Positions 47,299 through 59,666 of a stretch of DNA of 64,000 bases are shown here, in pieces (the stretch's first letter is position 1; every line of letters starts with the position of its first letter). The stretch comes from Paramarasmius palmivorus. Taxonomy: Eukaryota; Basidiomycota; Agaricomycetes; Agaricales; Marasmiaceae. Location: assembly GCA_037176845.1 (NCBI GenBank), contig JAYKXP010000168.1, positions 27,160 through 91,159 on the forward strand, in the 5' to 3' direction. The translations under genes were made by a program, and so were the position numbers. The notes below the pieces were generated by a model that did no database searches, had not been told where the DNA came from, and saw only the letters and a list, made by a program, of their open reading frames with translations.

Positions 47299-47817
47299 TT
47301 TAAAAATTTAATAAATTATTTTAAATACCTTTTCCTATTTGCGAAGTTTGCATCGTGATAGAGTTTTATTATTAAATATTAAATATAACTATAATATTCT
47401 TCCCTTTCTTTTATTAAAAATATATTTTATATTTATATATAAAAAATTAAAATTAAAGGAAAAATTTTACTCTTATATTATTTTAAATAAAAGGATGAAA
47501 GCATAGATAAGTATTAAACTAAAAATAGTTTTAATTACAATTTAAACTCCCCATTACTTTCTTCACCTACGGTAGCTGCCGTAGAAGGAGGAACTTAGCT
47601 GCAGCAAAGCAGCAAAGCAGACCGCCTATATAAAGATTTGTGTTATTCTGCGTTGCAAGAGCATAGAAAAATTTTATTTAACTAAAATGAAGCATGCTCC
47701 TCCATGCATAGCAAGGAAGAAGCGCAAGACCGGCATATGCTTAGATTTGAAAACATAAAGATGCTTGCTAGCAAGGCGTATTTAACAAAAATTTTATTTT
47801 TTTTAATAATATTATAA
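47299..47817. other. Spacer, tRNA-Leu(UAA) to tRNA-Asn
   Basis: No gene. It contains dispersed repeat pieces (CTCCATGCATAGCAAGGAAG). Confidence 0.4.
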
Positions 47818-47892
47818 AAGGCCTTAAGAGGATTTGAACCTCTGTAAAAAGTATTAACAGTACTTCGCTTAAACCACTCAGCCATAAGACCT
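47818..47892 (-). tRNA. trnN: tRNA-Asn(GUU)
   Basis: Acceptor AGGTCTT/AAGGCCT. Stem AAGTA/TACTT with loop CTGTTAA gives GTT. Confidence 0.95.
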
Positions 47893-48534
47893 TAAAAATT
47901 TTTATCTTTGTATTTATCTAGAGACCAGATAAATAGTAGGGAGTTGAGCTAAAATTATATTTATTTAAGCTTTTTTTATTTTTTCAAGATATAATAATTT
48001 TATTTGCTTTTTAATAAATTTGCTTAGCTGGAATTAATGAATTGCAATTATATAATATTGTTTATAAAATATAAATGTTTTATTTATAAATAGGATTAAA
48101 AAAAAAATAAATAATAGATATTTTTAGATGTACATTTTCTAATCATAGCACAAAATTAAAAATAATTTATAATTAGCTGCTTGCTTTGCAATAATAAGCT
48201 TTCGTTCAGATGGAGTACTAGCTGTTTTATATAAGTATGCTTTAGAATAATGCCATTTTTTTCATTTGAATAGAGTATAGATTTAGTTTGTAGAAAACAG
48301 AGATTAAACGGAGTGCAGATAATAATATTAAAACAGGGAAAATCTAAGCAGTACTATGTTTTAAAGAAAATATATAGGAGCAGCACGCCGTGCTGCGTAT
48401 CGTTTTTGCAGCAAGCGAAAGCTAATTTATATTTTCGCTTCTACGTAGCCATAAAATTAAAAACTACTTGTTGCGTAGCATGCAGGGAGTATTATAAAGT
48501 ATTTATTTTATATTTTATTTATATAATTAATTTT
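47893..48534. other. Spacer, tRNA-Asn to tRNA-Pro
   Basis: No supported gene. A 146-codon plus-strand frame (48313-48753) runs antisense through tRNA-Pro and is not credited. Confidence 0.4.
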
Positions 48535-48607
48535 CGTGATAGGCGCGACTCGAACACGCTAACTCTCCCACCCAAAAGGAGTAACCATCCAGTTGGTATT
48601 CTACCAC
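48535..48607 (-). tRNA. trnP: tRNA-Pro(UGG)
   Basis: Acceptor GTGGTAG/CTATCAC. Stem CTCCT/GGGAG with loop TTTGGGT gives TGG. Confidence 0.94.
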
Positions 48608-49127
48608 TTTTAATTAATGGACTTAAATTGAGTTATGTTTCAGTTAATCTATTAATCCTTATACTATACTCTATGGGATTGAGAGGAACGGAAAAAAACT
48701 TTACTAAGCAGAGATTACTATTCTTGCGAAGCAGGAGTAGAATTATATTATAAGTTTACCTTGCTTTTCCCTTTCGCAGGAGAAATACACCGTTCCTGCG
48801 AAAGCTTATAAAGCTTCTTCCTTTCATCCGAACGGGGAAGAAGCATGAATGAGCCTTCTTCTTGCTCCGCACTATAGGATTACTAGTGTGAAGTAGCGCA
48901 AAGTTTTATAGTTTACATTAACATTTATAGAGTTAGCAAAAAGCAGGAGATGAAACTCGCTTCTATTTAAGATAATAACACTAACTAAAGTAGAGAAATT
49001 GATGAAAAATATTAACTTACCGTGCGTTTGCAGAAAACATATGATTAATTTACTTTTAAAAAGATAATTTAATTAAATATATATTATATTGAAGAGAAAC
49101 TAGACAATACTTATTGATCTATTTTAT
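48608..49127. other. Spacer, tRNA-Pro to tRNA-Gly
   Basis: No gene. It has repeat pieces such as TCATCCGAACGGGGAAGAAG. Confidence 0.4.
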
Positions 49128-49199
49128 TACGAATAATCAGATTCGAACTGATGATATCTACTTGGAAGGTAGAGGTTATAGCCACTTAACTATACTCGT
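49128..49199 (-). tRNA. trnG: tRNA-Gly(UCC)
   Basis: Acceptor ACGAGTA/TATTCGT. Stem TCTAC/GTAGA with loop CTTCCAA gives TCC. Confidence 0.95.
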
Positions 49200-49644
49200 A
49201 TTTATTTAATAATTTATATTTTACTGCACTCAGTTCCATTGGGTGAGGCTTAAAGAATGAACTATTGGCCCTACTACTGAAAATTTGTATTATTAGATAA
49301 CGCAGCTTCAAAAGTAAGAAGTATACTTCATAAAAAAGTTAAATATTAACAATAAAATAATTTTAATAATGGAGTAATCTCCTACGTAGGTCTAGCGAAT
49401 AAAACTCCTCCTTCTTGCGCTTGCTACGCAGAAGAACAAATTAACAAAACAAATAAATGAATGCATGAATAGTCTTTATTATGAAGGAAGCCTTTAACAA
49501 TTAGAGTGTTTAGTAAAGAACAAAGCAGAAAAAGAATAAAAATAATAAAAAGCATGCATGAAGCAATAGCAAATTAGTGTACTCATTTATATATAAGTAA
49601 ATATGTATATCGTTAGAACGTTGAAAAGTATTATTTTATACTTA
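49200..49644. other. Spacer, tRNA-Gly to tRNA-Arg(UCU)
   Basis: No gene or clear structured element seen. Confidence 0.4.
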
Positions 49645-49717
49645 TATTTTCTTTTGGATTCGAACCAAAATTTGCACTTTAGAAGAATGCAGTTCTAACC
49701 AATTAAACTAAGAAAAT
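49645..49717 (-). tRNA. trnR: tRNA-Arg(UCU)
   Basis: Acceptor ATTTTCT/AGAAAAT. Stem GCATT/AGTGC with loop CTTCTAA gives TCT. It reads AGR. Confidence 0.93.
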
Positions 49718-50057
49718 TAAATACGATTTAATTTATTTATTTATTTTATTTATATAAAATACTACTCTTTTATTTATAAATTTTTTTAAATATATAATAT
49801 AAATATGGAGGCCGCTGATGCTGCTCTACGAACGGAACAATCTATCCACGCGCAAGAAGAACTATCCATACTGCTCCTTGCTACTCAACACTAGTAATCC
49901 TATAGTGCGGAGCAAGAAGAAGGATATATGCTTGCGATCGAACACAAATTTATATTTATTTGTAATTGATTAATCTTATCTTAATAAATCATAAATTAAG
50001 CTGATAAATGACGTATAAAAAAAGTAAATTTAATAATAAATTTAATATTTAAATTAT
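49718..50057. other. Spacer, tRNA-Arg to tRNA-Cys
   Basis: No gene. The piece ACTAGTAATCCTATAGTGCGG is the inverse of one near 48865-48890. Confidence 0.4.
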
Positions 50058-50132
50058 AGAGTTAAGAAGGAATTGAACCCTAAAAGTTAGACTTTGCAGG
50101 TCTACTACAGAAAACCATCTGTAACTTAACTC
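50058..50132 (-). tRNA. trnC: tRNA-Cys(GCA)
   Basis: Acceptor GAGTTAA/TTAACTC. Stem TAGAC/GTCTA with loop CTGCAAA gives GCA. Confidence 0.95.
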
Positions 50133-51011
50133 TTTTATATAAAATTTTATTTAAATTACCAATTACCTATTATGATTTAAGGTTTCGCCGCTATTACTCC
50201 TTCTTTTCATGCTCCGCAAGAAGGTGAAGAAGCAGGCGGTTTGGAATTTCATAGTTCGTACCTTGCTAATTCTTTTGCTAATTTTTACTTTATTTTTTTG
50301 ATAGTTATTAACTATACTAGTGAGGTAATAAACTACTAGCGTTACAGGAAAGCTAATCTCTCCGCAGGAGAGTTAACATTTGTAAAGGCTAAGGTCAATG
50401 TTGAGTTAATGTTAACGGTAGGATATTGTTTTAGTTAAAAATTCCTTATTTAATAAATTCTTCTACTTTTAAAAAGAAAATTTTTTTAAATATCTTTTTA
50501 TTAAAAGAAGAAGGTTAAATTCTTTTAAGTTATAAAAGATAAATTAATCCCTCTTATTTTTAATTAATGTAAAGATGTACTTAATAATAAATTTTAAGTA
50601 TATACCCTTTATTAAAAAAAAAATATATTATTGTGCTAACAATTGATCTAAACGAGAACAAGAAATGATGGAATCATTCTTGCGAAGCCATTCTTGTAAC
50701 TTGCTTAGCAGAGTCAAATATAATGCTTATATAATTATAATTAAATTTTTTTTTTGTTTGGCTAGCATTCACCAATCCCTATGTGATTACACATCCTTCT
50801 TACGGAGCCTGTAAACACGAACGGAAAAGGTGAACGAAGCACTCTTAAATTGCATTTAGCCTTTTAAGATACCCTGGTTATTTCATTTATGTTATAGTTT
50901 CTCCCTCCCTACCATCCCTCCCTCCCTATGGGAGGGAGGGCGGGCGGGCTCCCTATAACTTTAGAAATAGATCTTTTTATGAGACACCTTTTATAAATAT
51001 TATTCTCGATA
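50133..51011. other. Spacer upstream of atp8, strand-switch region
   Basis: No gene. The transcription direction changes between tRNA-Cys (minus) and atp8 (plus), so a promoter for each strand could lie here; none is recognisable. A GC cluster (50901-50954) lies 60 bases before atp8. Confidence 0.4.
50901..50954. repeat. Compound GC-rich palindromic cluster
   Basis: CTCCCTCCCTACCATCCCTC followed by the perfect palindrome CCTCCCTATGGGAGG and CGGGCGGGCTCCC. Confidence 0.75.
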
Positions 51012-51170
51012 ATGCCTCAATTTGTACCATTTTCTTTTTTAAATCAAATAATCTTTTCATTTTCAGTATTATTAATTTTAGTTTATATATTATCAAAATA
51101 TATACTTCCATTATTTACATTATTACAAGTAGTTAGAATTTATATAACAAAATTAAGTAATAAAAATTAA
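51012..51170 (+). CDS. atp8: ATP synthase subunit 8
   Basis: Small single-helix subunit of the Fo part of ATP synthase. The 52-residue product has the family signature at its start (MPQFVPFSFLNQIIFSFSVL), one membrane helix to about residue 37 (LLILVYILSKYILPLF) and a basic C-terminus (VVRIYITKLSNKN). It is the only conserved gene on the plus strand. No intron. The sense ACGCACCCTCAT motif follows about 500 bases downstream on the same strand. Confidence 0.95.
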   Translation: MPQFVPFSFLNQIIFSFSVLLILVYILSKYILPLFTLLQVVRIYITKLSNKN

Positions 51171-52289
51171 TTAAAAATATTTAATTATCCACCTTTGCCT
51201 AACTATAGTAGCTTAAAAACTTAATGTATAAGTATTCATTTTTTGCTCCAGCTTATGTAGGGCTGCTCAAACTTTTCAAGAACGTTCCGTTCTTGCTTAA
51301 GCTATGGGCTAGAACCATAGGAATGGATACATGCAAAGCAATAATAGTAATTACCCTTATACGGAACTAGAGAAAGGCTGCTTGCAAAAGATTAGATGTA
51401 TTTTAAATTAATTATTAGTGATTAATTATACCATTAATTTTTTTGTAAAATCTAATTCAATTTTAAAAAATAGATATTGGCATCTATCCATCCTATTTTT
51501 ACCCCCTTGCTCTGCAGGATCCACTCCTATAGGGATGGGAGGGGGAAGGAGCAGATGTATTTTAAGCTAATCATAATATATTTTATGTATAATTTAATTT
51601 ACATAATTTATTTTATAGCAACTCATCCAATATCATTTACTAATATTAATATAAAAATAATAATTTATACGCACCCTCATCTAAATATAAAATAGTATAA
51701 ATCTCATCCATCTTTAATATGAAATATACTATTCTCCCTCCATGCATGCATAGCAAGGAAGAAGCAGTCGAAGATATATCACTATATCATATCCCTTGTC
51801 AAATAATTTTATGTGGTATTCTTACATACTAGAGTTTTTGTAGAGTGTAGCTTAAAAAATTTAATTAATGATCACTATAAATCTTATTTTTAAATTAAAC
51901 GGTGCAGAGTCTTTGCTTTGCATTAAACCAAATTAGAAGCAAGTAGCCCTAGCCTAAGCTCTTTATAGTTCCAGTTCTATAGGAGGAAAAAAAAAGAACC
52001 TTTCCTCTACACACTCGCACTTATATTAGGGCTGCATCTGAACGGAGCATCTACAATTTTTATTATTACGATGCAAACGTGTAGAATGTAGGTAATAATC
52101 AAGCATTTGCTCCTCCGTAGGTAGCCTAAGGGAGGAGTGCATCATCACTTTGGGAAGGACACATAGTTTTATTTTTTTTTTTTAATAACAACCTTTAACA
52201 TCAAGTTTATTTATAAATTAGTACTGCTAAACTTAATACTTTACAGTAAGCTCATTTGCAGCCTAACTAGAAATGTTCTATTTCTTAAT
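51171..52289. other. Spacer between convergent atp8 and rnl
   Basis: The 3' ends of atp8 (plus) and rnl (minus) face each other here. No gene is supported. It holds the plus-strand 3' motif (51673-51679) and repeat pieces. Confidence 0.4.
51673..51679 (+). promoter_or_regulatory. Candidate 3'-end motif on the plus strand after atp8
   Basis: ATACGCACCCTCAT reads in sense on the plus strand, the only such orientation noticed, and it lies downstream of the only plus-strand gene. Confidence 0.5.
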
Positions 52290-55200
52290 TTACGGTTTTA
52301 GACTTTTTACGATATGCTAAACAATGTTTATCTAATAAGTAAAAAGATCCGTTTTTAGTATCTAGGGGTTAGATTCTTGCTTGATATACATTCAGCACTT
52401 ATCTATTATGTTTGTGGCTACCCAACTATGCGTTCCTAAATTATTACCTTTTTATATTTAAAATTTCCTTCTTAACCTAAAATATTTATATACCTTAGGC
52501 TAAACAATTAATAAATAATAAATTATAAAAAGGAGGCCTTCGCTCAAGCTAAAAAAGTAGCTCTAACGGAGGGCGCCTTCCTCAATTAGATTTTAATTGA
52601 GTCCATTATAATAAAGTAAAAACAATTGGTACACTAGAGAAACACAGCCTATTGATCCTTTCGTACTAGAAGGTCTGCCCCTTTTTACTACTTATCTCTT
52701 CAGAAGATAGGGACCATACTGACTCACGTCGTATTAAACCCAACTCGCGTACCCTTTTAATCGGCGAACAGCCGAACCCTTCCAAGCTTCTTCCCCCGGA
52801 GGATAGGATGAGTCGACATCGCAAAACTCTTAACCTTTCAGTTAAGTTTAGACTATATCTTAATCCAGTATAAAGAGCACAATTTATACAGCTCTGGATT
52901 TTGGCGTGTAGTCGTTGAGGGGTTAATTAGTATTACGATTAGCTTAAATCTATACTAATAACTTCCCTGCTGATTGCCCAATTTTTTAAATTGTTACTTT
53001 TCATTTTTCTGCTGCTTGCAGCTGTATTTAATAAAAAGTATTAAAAACTCTAAGGGGGTTCCAGCATATAGCCAATTTCTATCTAGATATTACTATCAAG
53101 ACTCCCCGATGTTTATTTATAAATAAATAAATTTTTTTCTTGCTTCTCCTACGACCTGCGGAGGAGTGAACGCTGAAGGAGTTGTTTTTTAAGGTGCCAA
53201 ACCACCGAGACAATGTGTACTCTCGTCGGTGATCAGCCTGTTATCCCTAGCGTAACTTTTATTTATTGATCCCCGTCTATTCCATACTATAGCGAGGGGT
53301 CACTATGCCCTACTTACGTATCTGTGCGACTTATAGGTCTTTCAGTTAGGCATGCTTTCCGCCATTAAACTCTGCGCGACCCTTCACTGGTCGATTGACC
53401 TCCATTCAATGTCTAGCTATACCTTTAATAACTTTAATGTTAATTTTTTTTTAATGTTAATTTTTTTTTAATTCCAGTTAAAAATATAAATTTGTTATAA
53501 TTTAACAAGAATAAATTTTAATTTTTTATAGTCCCTCATCCCCCCATTTTACATTAATATATAAAATAAATTAGTCTTCCATTCATGTAAAAGAATAAAG
53601 AAGATATGGGAGAAAAATCTTTTTTAAAGATTATCCTTCTGTGTTTGCAGAAAAGGTGAGTAACTAAGTTTTTTTAATTTCTTAATTAAAAATTAAGTAT
53701 TTTCCCCTCTTTAATTAAATTTATTAAATTTTAAAAAAGCGGGAAAGATTATCTGTGAAAAATTAAATTTTTTAATATATAAAAATTTTAGCTATACTGA
53801 TTACAGCTTCACTAAACGACAGTCTTTTTTCTCAGACTATCTCCTTAGTCTAAAATAAAAATTTTACTTAGACTTGGTTTGATAATTTTAATAAATAATA
53901 TTATATATATTACATATTAATTGTTTTGAAAAATTTGGATGTACTTTGCTACTCTATTAAAGACGACCGCCCCAGTCAAACTGCCAATTAGTCAACTCTC
54001 CCTTTTTGTTCGTATAGAATACAAATAAGGTAAACATAAACCCAACCTTAACTATAAGGTTTCCAGAAGTCTATCGACATCCCTATTTTCTATTTGAAAA
54101 GGTTGTTCTAGATTTACATGATAACTAACTACAGTAGAAGCTGCATAGGGTCTTCCCGTCCCTCTGAAGATAACCCGCATCTTCACGGGTAATTCAATTT
54201 CACTGAGCAAGTTGTAGAGACAGTGAGACCATCGTTACATTATTGATACCGGACCGCATTTAACGGCCAACTGATTTTGCTACCTTAGGATCCTCAAGGT
54301 TAAGACCGCTATTAACCAGACTTTCAATTAGTCACATTTTACTATGACCGCTCTTATGTTAATGGCATTGGGCAAATTTCATCCAGTATACTATGATATT
54401 CATCATCGCACTGAATTGTGTTTTTAGTAAACAGTCGGGGCCTCCGATTCTGTGCCACCACCTTATATAAATAAGCTATAAATCAGCCTCCTCAACTCCC
54501 TTGTATCACAGACTAAGCCTTGCAATATAAGAAAATTTCTTTCGTGCGAAAGCAGAGGAGTGTAAATTATAGTAAATATATAAGAGGTACCTCTTATCGT
54601 CAAACTTATGAGGTAATCTTGCCGAGTTCCTTAACAACTTTTAGCTCAAACGCCTTAGTATACTCTACCTACGAACCTGTGTCGGTTTAGGGTACGGTAG
54701 TTCAATGATATTAAATTAATAAAATAGACTATATTTAAATTATTTAAAAAATAATAGAAAAATATTCTGCCAAATTTGTTACCAAATTTGTTTAACTTAT
54801 TTAATTTTATTAAAATAATATTATTATTAAATATTAATTTCCTGGTCCATTAATTTATAATTATGATAGGACTTTCTATTATTTACTCATCAGCCATAAC
54901 TTTGGTTAGGGTCCTTAGAGGCCGCATTAACACTTTTTTGTAACCCTTTCGTTTTCGGCGAGAAGTTTTAATCTTCTTTAACGTTACTCATGTCAGCATT
55001 CTCTCTTCAGTTGCCTCTATAAATAATGAAACACTATTTTTTCAATAGATTGACTGAATGTTCTACTACCTAGATAAAGAATAAAATTAAAAAAATTTTT
55101 TATTCTATACCAACACGATATCGGTTGATTGTTTAAGACCCGTTAAATTTTCGGCGCTACAGTCTTTCTGCTGATGCGTTGTTACATACGATCATTATAA

Positions 55201-56430
55201 GTAGCGACTACCAGGCTCACTTAACAGCTGTACTCGATTATGCTACGTCCTTAATTTCACTTAACAATCATTTGGGACCTTGATCTGTGTTCTCGGCTGT
55301 TTCCGTCTTGACTATTCAACTTAGCATGAATAGTCTGAATATCTACTATCAATTTATGTAATTCCGAGATTCGCCTCCAAAGGTAAGAGTTCTACGTCCC
55401 CGCATCCTAAACGCCAAAAAGGTACGATGCAATAAAATAAATTACTACATACTAAACCTAATTCTTGTTGGGAGTTGCCTTTCTGTACCTCCATAAATCT
55501 ATAATTTGTAGATGTCATACTTAAATATGTTTCGGTAGAAAACCAGATAGCACGAGGTCAGATTGGCATTTCACCGCTTACTTGAACTCATCGGAGAATT
55601 ATGCAACATTCACCCGTTCGATCAATTATAATCTGGTCCAAGTAAGATCACCTCGCTTCGGGTCTAATAGAAGTAACTTATCCATCACTATATTATTATA
55701 GTCCAGTCGCTTTCGCTAGGGCTTTTAACCTTGCTACTCCTATTAACTTGCTGACCCATTATGCAAAAGGTACGCCGTCATTCATTAATCTTTATTTAAA
55801 GTAGAATTTCGACTGCTTATAGAGTTACTAATTCAATATTATTTCAAACTTAAATTTAAACACCTAAATAAATAGGTAAAATTTAAGAATTTTGGTATAA
55901 CAACCTATTTTTGTTTCAAAACATTTCCTTTACAGTACTTTTTCACTATCACTAAATTTATAATACTTAGCCTTAGAGGATGGTTCCCCTATATTCCAAC
56001 AAGTTATCTCTCGTCGTACTTTTATATTTTATAATTAAATTACTTATAAATTTACAGGACTTACTTATATTTTTCACCTATTTTTGAACATAAAAAATTA
56101 ATTAATTATGTTAATAAAATTAAATATTTTATTTTTTAATTTATAAGTAAATTAGGCTAATCCGATTTCACTCACCATTACTTTCGGAGTCTCGGTTGAT
56201 TTCCTTTCCTTTCCTTAATAAAATGTTTTACTTCAGGAAGTATTTAATAATTAAGGTTTACCTTAGGATCGCTTTCTGGTTAAAAAAATATTAAAATATT
56301 TTTGAAAGCATTTGGTATAATACCCTCCTTTTATATAAATTTGATAGTTATCCTTAATAACCCCTTTAAAATACTTTGATGTTATTACAATATTGTCATC
56401 GATCCTTTTAAAAATTTTTATTTTTTATTG
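52290..56430 (-). rRNA. rnl: Large-subunit ribosomal RNA, with one intron
   Basis: Both ends are estimates. Landmarks in sense from 5' to 3': GGAAATCAACCGAGACTCCG (E. coli about 190), CTTAGAAGCAGCCATC-type domain II/III sequence, GAGACAGTTTGAC-type peptidyl-transferase elements, GTTACGCTAGGGATAACAGG (2450 region), GGTTTGGCACCT|CGATGTCGAC (2500, split by the intron), CTTCTAGTACGAAAGGATC (sarcin-ricin loop at 52650-52670) and the 3' domain with ATAGATAAGTGCTGAATG. An expanded variable region with T-runs lies at 53420-53900. Confidence 0.93.
52822..53191 (-). mobile_element. Small ORF-less group I intron in rnl (site L2500)
   Basis: 370 bases interrupt GGCACCT|CGATGTC, i.e. after E. coli position U2500. 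The exon ends in T and the intron in G. The core shows the Q/R-like segments CAATCAGCAGGGAAG and CTACACGCC and the element GCTATATGCTGGAAC, similar to cox1 intron 1 (CAATCAGCAGGAAACC). No reading frame remains. Confidence 0.88.
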
Positions 56431-57017
56431 TATCATTATTTTATTATTATCTATTTATCTAATTATACTTTTTTGCATAAGCAGCTGCCTCCTTCGGAAG
56501 TACCCATTTGCTAATTTATAAACTGTGCATGCTTCGGTTTCGCCTCCCTAGTAAATTTTTAGAAATATATGCAAAAAGCTTTATCTATGCTTACTGTGAT
56601 GGCCTACCTCTTTTTAGCTGGGTTTAAAATTTTATTTATAGCTTTACTGCAGGGCTCCTCCTACGGAAGAAGTGTTGCCTACTTTTAATAATTTGATGTG
56701 TAGTGCACATACATCCAACCATTCATATATGTCATTAAGGAGATAAGCATAGCCTAAAGTAAATAAGACAAGTGATTTCTCTTGCTACGCAGAAGACGAA
56801 GACTTTTATCTTTAATTTTATTACCACAAACTTTGCTAACTTAACACGTAGCAATTTGTAAAAGGCTAGTAGTGTATAGTACCAAAGCATTGGTCTATAA
56901 AATAGTTAGTATGAGTATGGGGGTTAATTTTAATTTTATCCTTTTTTTGTATTAAATTTAAAAATTTTTAATTAGATATTATTTTATTAAATATCTTTAT
57001 AATAATATTAAAATAGT
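56431..57017. other. Spacer, rps3 to rnl
   Basis: No gene. Near 56915 there is ATGGGGGT, a one-base variant of the 3' motif, about 100 bases after the rps3 stop. Confidence 0.4.
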
Positions 57018-59666
57018 TTAAAAGAAATTTTGTGAAGATTTTACAAGAATAGTAAATGCACCTCTTTTATTTTTATTTGTATATCTAGATAAATCAGTAT
57101 AATTAATTTTTCCTATAGAAGAACATCCTTTATTAATCATTTTTACTGTTCTACGAGGTACAGCTTTATAAGTTAGTAAACGTCCGGCTACTTTAATATT
57201 TAAACCAGTTAAGAAAGCTGGAATTACATTGCTTTCGGATGCGCTTGAAGCCTTATTATCCTGTTTTTTAATATTTTTTACTATAGATTTTCTAATTAAT
57301 TTTCTAGTAATTCTTCTAAATTTTATTTTATTAATCATAAAACCTAATAGTCTTGCTAGAATATTACTATCATTATAAGGATAATGTAATCTAATTAATT
57401 CTAATTCAACAGGTTTTTTAAATAAATTGTTTAAAACTTCAATTAATTTTTTTAATTTTAAAGGATAAGAATTAGTTAATCCTATTTTATTTGTTATATA
57501 TATTTTTCTGAATTTTTTTCTTATTCGTTTTTTTAATGTAAAATGATAATCTGATTTTTTTTTTAATCACACATAATTTTTTAATGCATTATTTAATGTT
57601 GCACTTCATTTTTTAAAGTTATAAATTTTACCTTTAAGTTGTTTAGGGCCTAATAAATAATAAAACAATTGAATAGTTATTTTATTTGATTTAATAATAA
57701 ATATAGGTTTACTAATTAAACAATTCATAGCTCTAAATGAAGAATATAATAATTTATAAATATTTTGTGCTTCTGGTCTTAAATTGTTATTATAAAAATT
57801 ATAACTAATAATATTAGAAAAATACATAATAGTTCCATTTCTTACCATATTATAACTACTCATTGATTTTAAATATTTATTAATAATTGGTTGATTAATA
57901 TTATTATTAAAATATAATAAATCAACTGGATTAGATTTTAAGGAAATAGTATCAAATTTAGAATCAAACTTTTTAGTAAATATACCTTTATCTTGAAGAG
58001 ATGATACTTCTGCTACACCTTCTTTGCTTAGTATTTCTTCCTTTGCTGGAGAAGCAGAAAGGGATATTGAACTAGCCTCCAATATTGATTGGCTGTCTAC
58101 TGCACAGCTTTTAGTAATTGATTTAATAGTTTCTTCTATTTTTATTTTATTTTCATTAATTATTTCTTGCTCTTGCGCCGCAACGAACGGAGCAGCTATA
58201 TTATTAGTGTTTAGCGTAGATTGATCTGCAATATATGGACTAGTAATTTTTAAATATATATCTTTTTTATTAGTATTTTCTTCAACTTCTGAGAAGCAGA
58301 TATTAGATATATTTAAATTTTTATTTGATTTAGTAGCAGATGTTACAGGCATAGCATAAGATACTTTTTGTTCAACTTTTTCTCCTCCCCAAATGGAATG
58401 GCTTGTTAAAAGCGATGAGTTTAATTTTTTCTTATCCATTCCTTTAGCTTCAGTTGAGCTAACTGTTAACTGATCAATATTATTTTCATTGTTAATAGAA
58501 TTATAATTTTTTAAAAATATTTCGTTTATATTAATTATATTAATTATATATTCTATTTTTTTCATTAAATTATTTAACTTTAATAATAAATAATTAATTT
58601 TTTTTTCATTAATTGGTGTATAAACGTTAGGAGTTAAAGATTTAGAATTTTTTAAGGATAAGCTAGAAAATAAGTTATAATTATCCATTTCTTTATTATT
58701 AACTATATCTTTATAAGTGTCTATTAAGTCATTTTTTAGCGAAGGCTGTGTAGGTAAGATAAATCTTCCTGCACTTCTAGCAGAGCTTGAGGAAGAAATA
58801 TTTTGCAGGTGTGAAGCAGCACCTAGTGAAAAATTATAAATAGATCTTTTATTATCTTCTGCTTCTTCATCGAATAATAAGGTGAAGCCCTCTCTTTTTT
58901 TGCTTCGACTTCTAAGAGCAGGACTAATCAAATTAATTTTATAAAAAATATTAGAAAAACGAATATTTAAATTAAAATATAAATTATTTCTTAAGTATAA
59001 TATTAAATCTAATTTACTTCCTTTGAATGAATTCATAGTTAAATTATATTTTTTAATCAATTTGACTAATTTTTTTAATTTTTTATTAAAGTTAGTAATT
59101 TTATAATTTAATTTGTTTTTATTTCTTGATCCTTGCTCCGCAACTAAGGTAGAAGAAGTAATCCCTTTTTTTTTATCACTAATTTTTTTTAAAATAATAG
59201 GAGCACTAAAAATAGGTAAAATTCTTTTATCAATTTTTATATTATCCTCTTCCTTATTATTCGAAGAAGAAGCAGGTTCTATTAATTCTGGTTGAAATGA
59301 CATATAATTAGCTTTTTCTTCTAATTTATCACCTTTTACATTTAAAATTTGTCGAATATATTGGTTATATTTTAAGTTATTATAGATATGATTAGGAGAT
59401 TCACCTGAAACATGTGTAGGCAGATCTAAAAATGGAGATATAATATTATTTTGCGCTAGCTGTTCAGTGCTTCCTCCTTTAGGTACTATTGATAAAATAG
59501 TTTTATATGACTGTACATTATCATTACCTTTAATAAAATATTTATATTTTTTAATAATATTAATTAATAAGTTATTGTGTGTAAGCGCACTTTTTTTTGT
59601 TTTTTTTCTTTGCACGCTTTTCACGAACGGGTATTTTTTGTTTTTTAATTTTTTTAAGTATTTCAT
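57018..59666 (-). CDS. rps3: Ribosomal protein S3, exceptionally long
   Basis: Small-subunit ribosomal protein. With TGA as Trp one frame runs from ATG 59664-59666 (MKYLKKLKNKKYPF) to a TAA at 57018: 882 residues, much longer than most fungal copies. The conserved C-terminal domain is intact (FLTGLNIKVAGRLLTYKAVP, RRTVKMINKGCSSIGKINY), and a KH-like middle (IEYIINIININEIFLKNYN; IRLHYPYNDSNILARLLGF) is present. The extra length comes from low-complexity tracts (ASSSNNKEEDN, SSSSARSAGRF, VAAQEQEIINENK). Their DNA has higher GC and resembles spacer repeats (GAAGAAGAAGCAGG, TTGCTCCGCAACTAAGG), so I infer in-frame repeat insertions. It lies upstream of rnl. Confidence 0.93.

Noticed and set aside
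47682..47885. Minus-strand ORF of 67 codons
   Set aside because: Reads through tRNA-Asn.
48313..48753. Plus-strand ORF of 146 codons
   Set aside because: It runs antisense through tRNA-Pro and is made of dispersed repeats; no family features.
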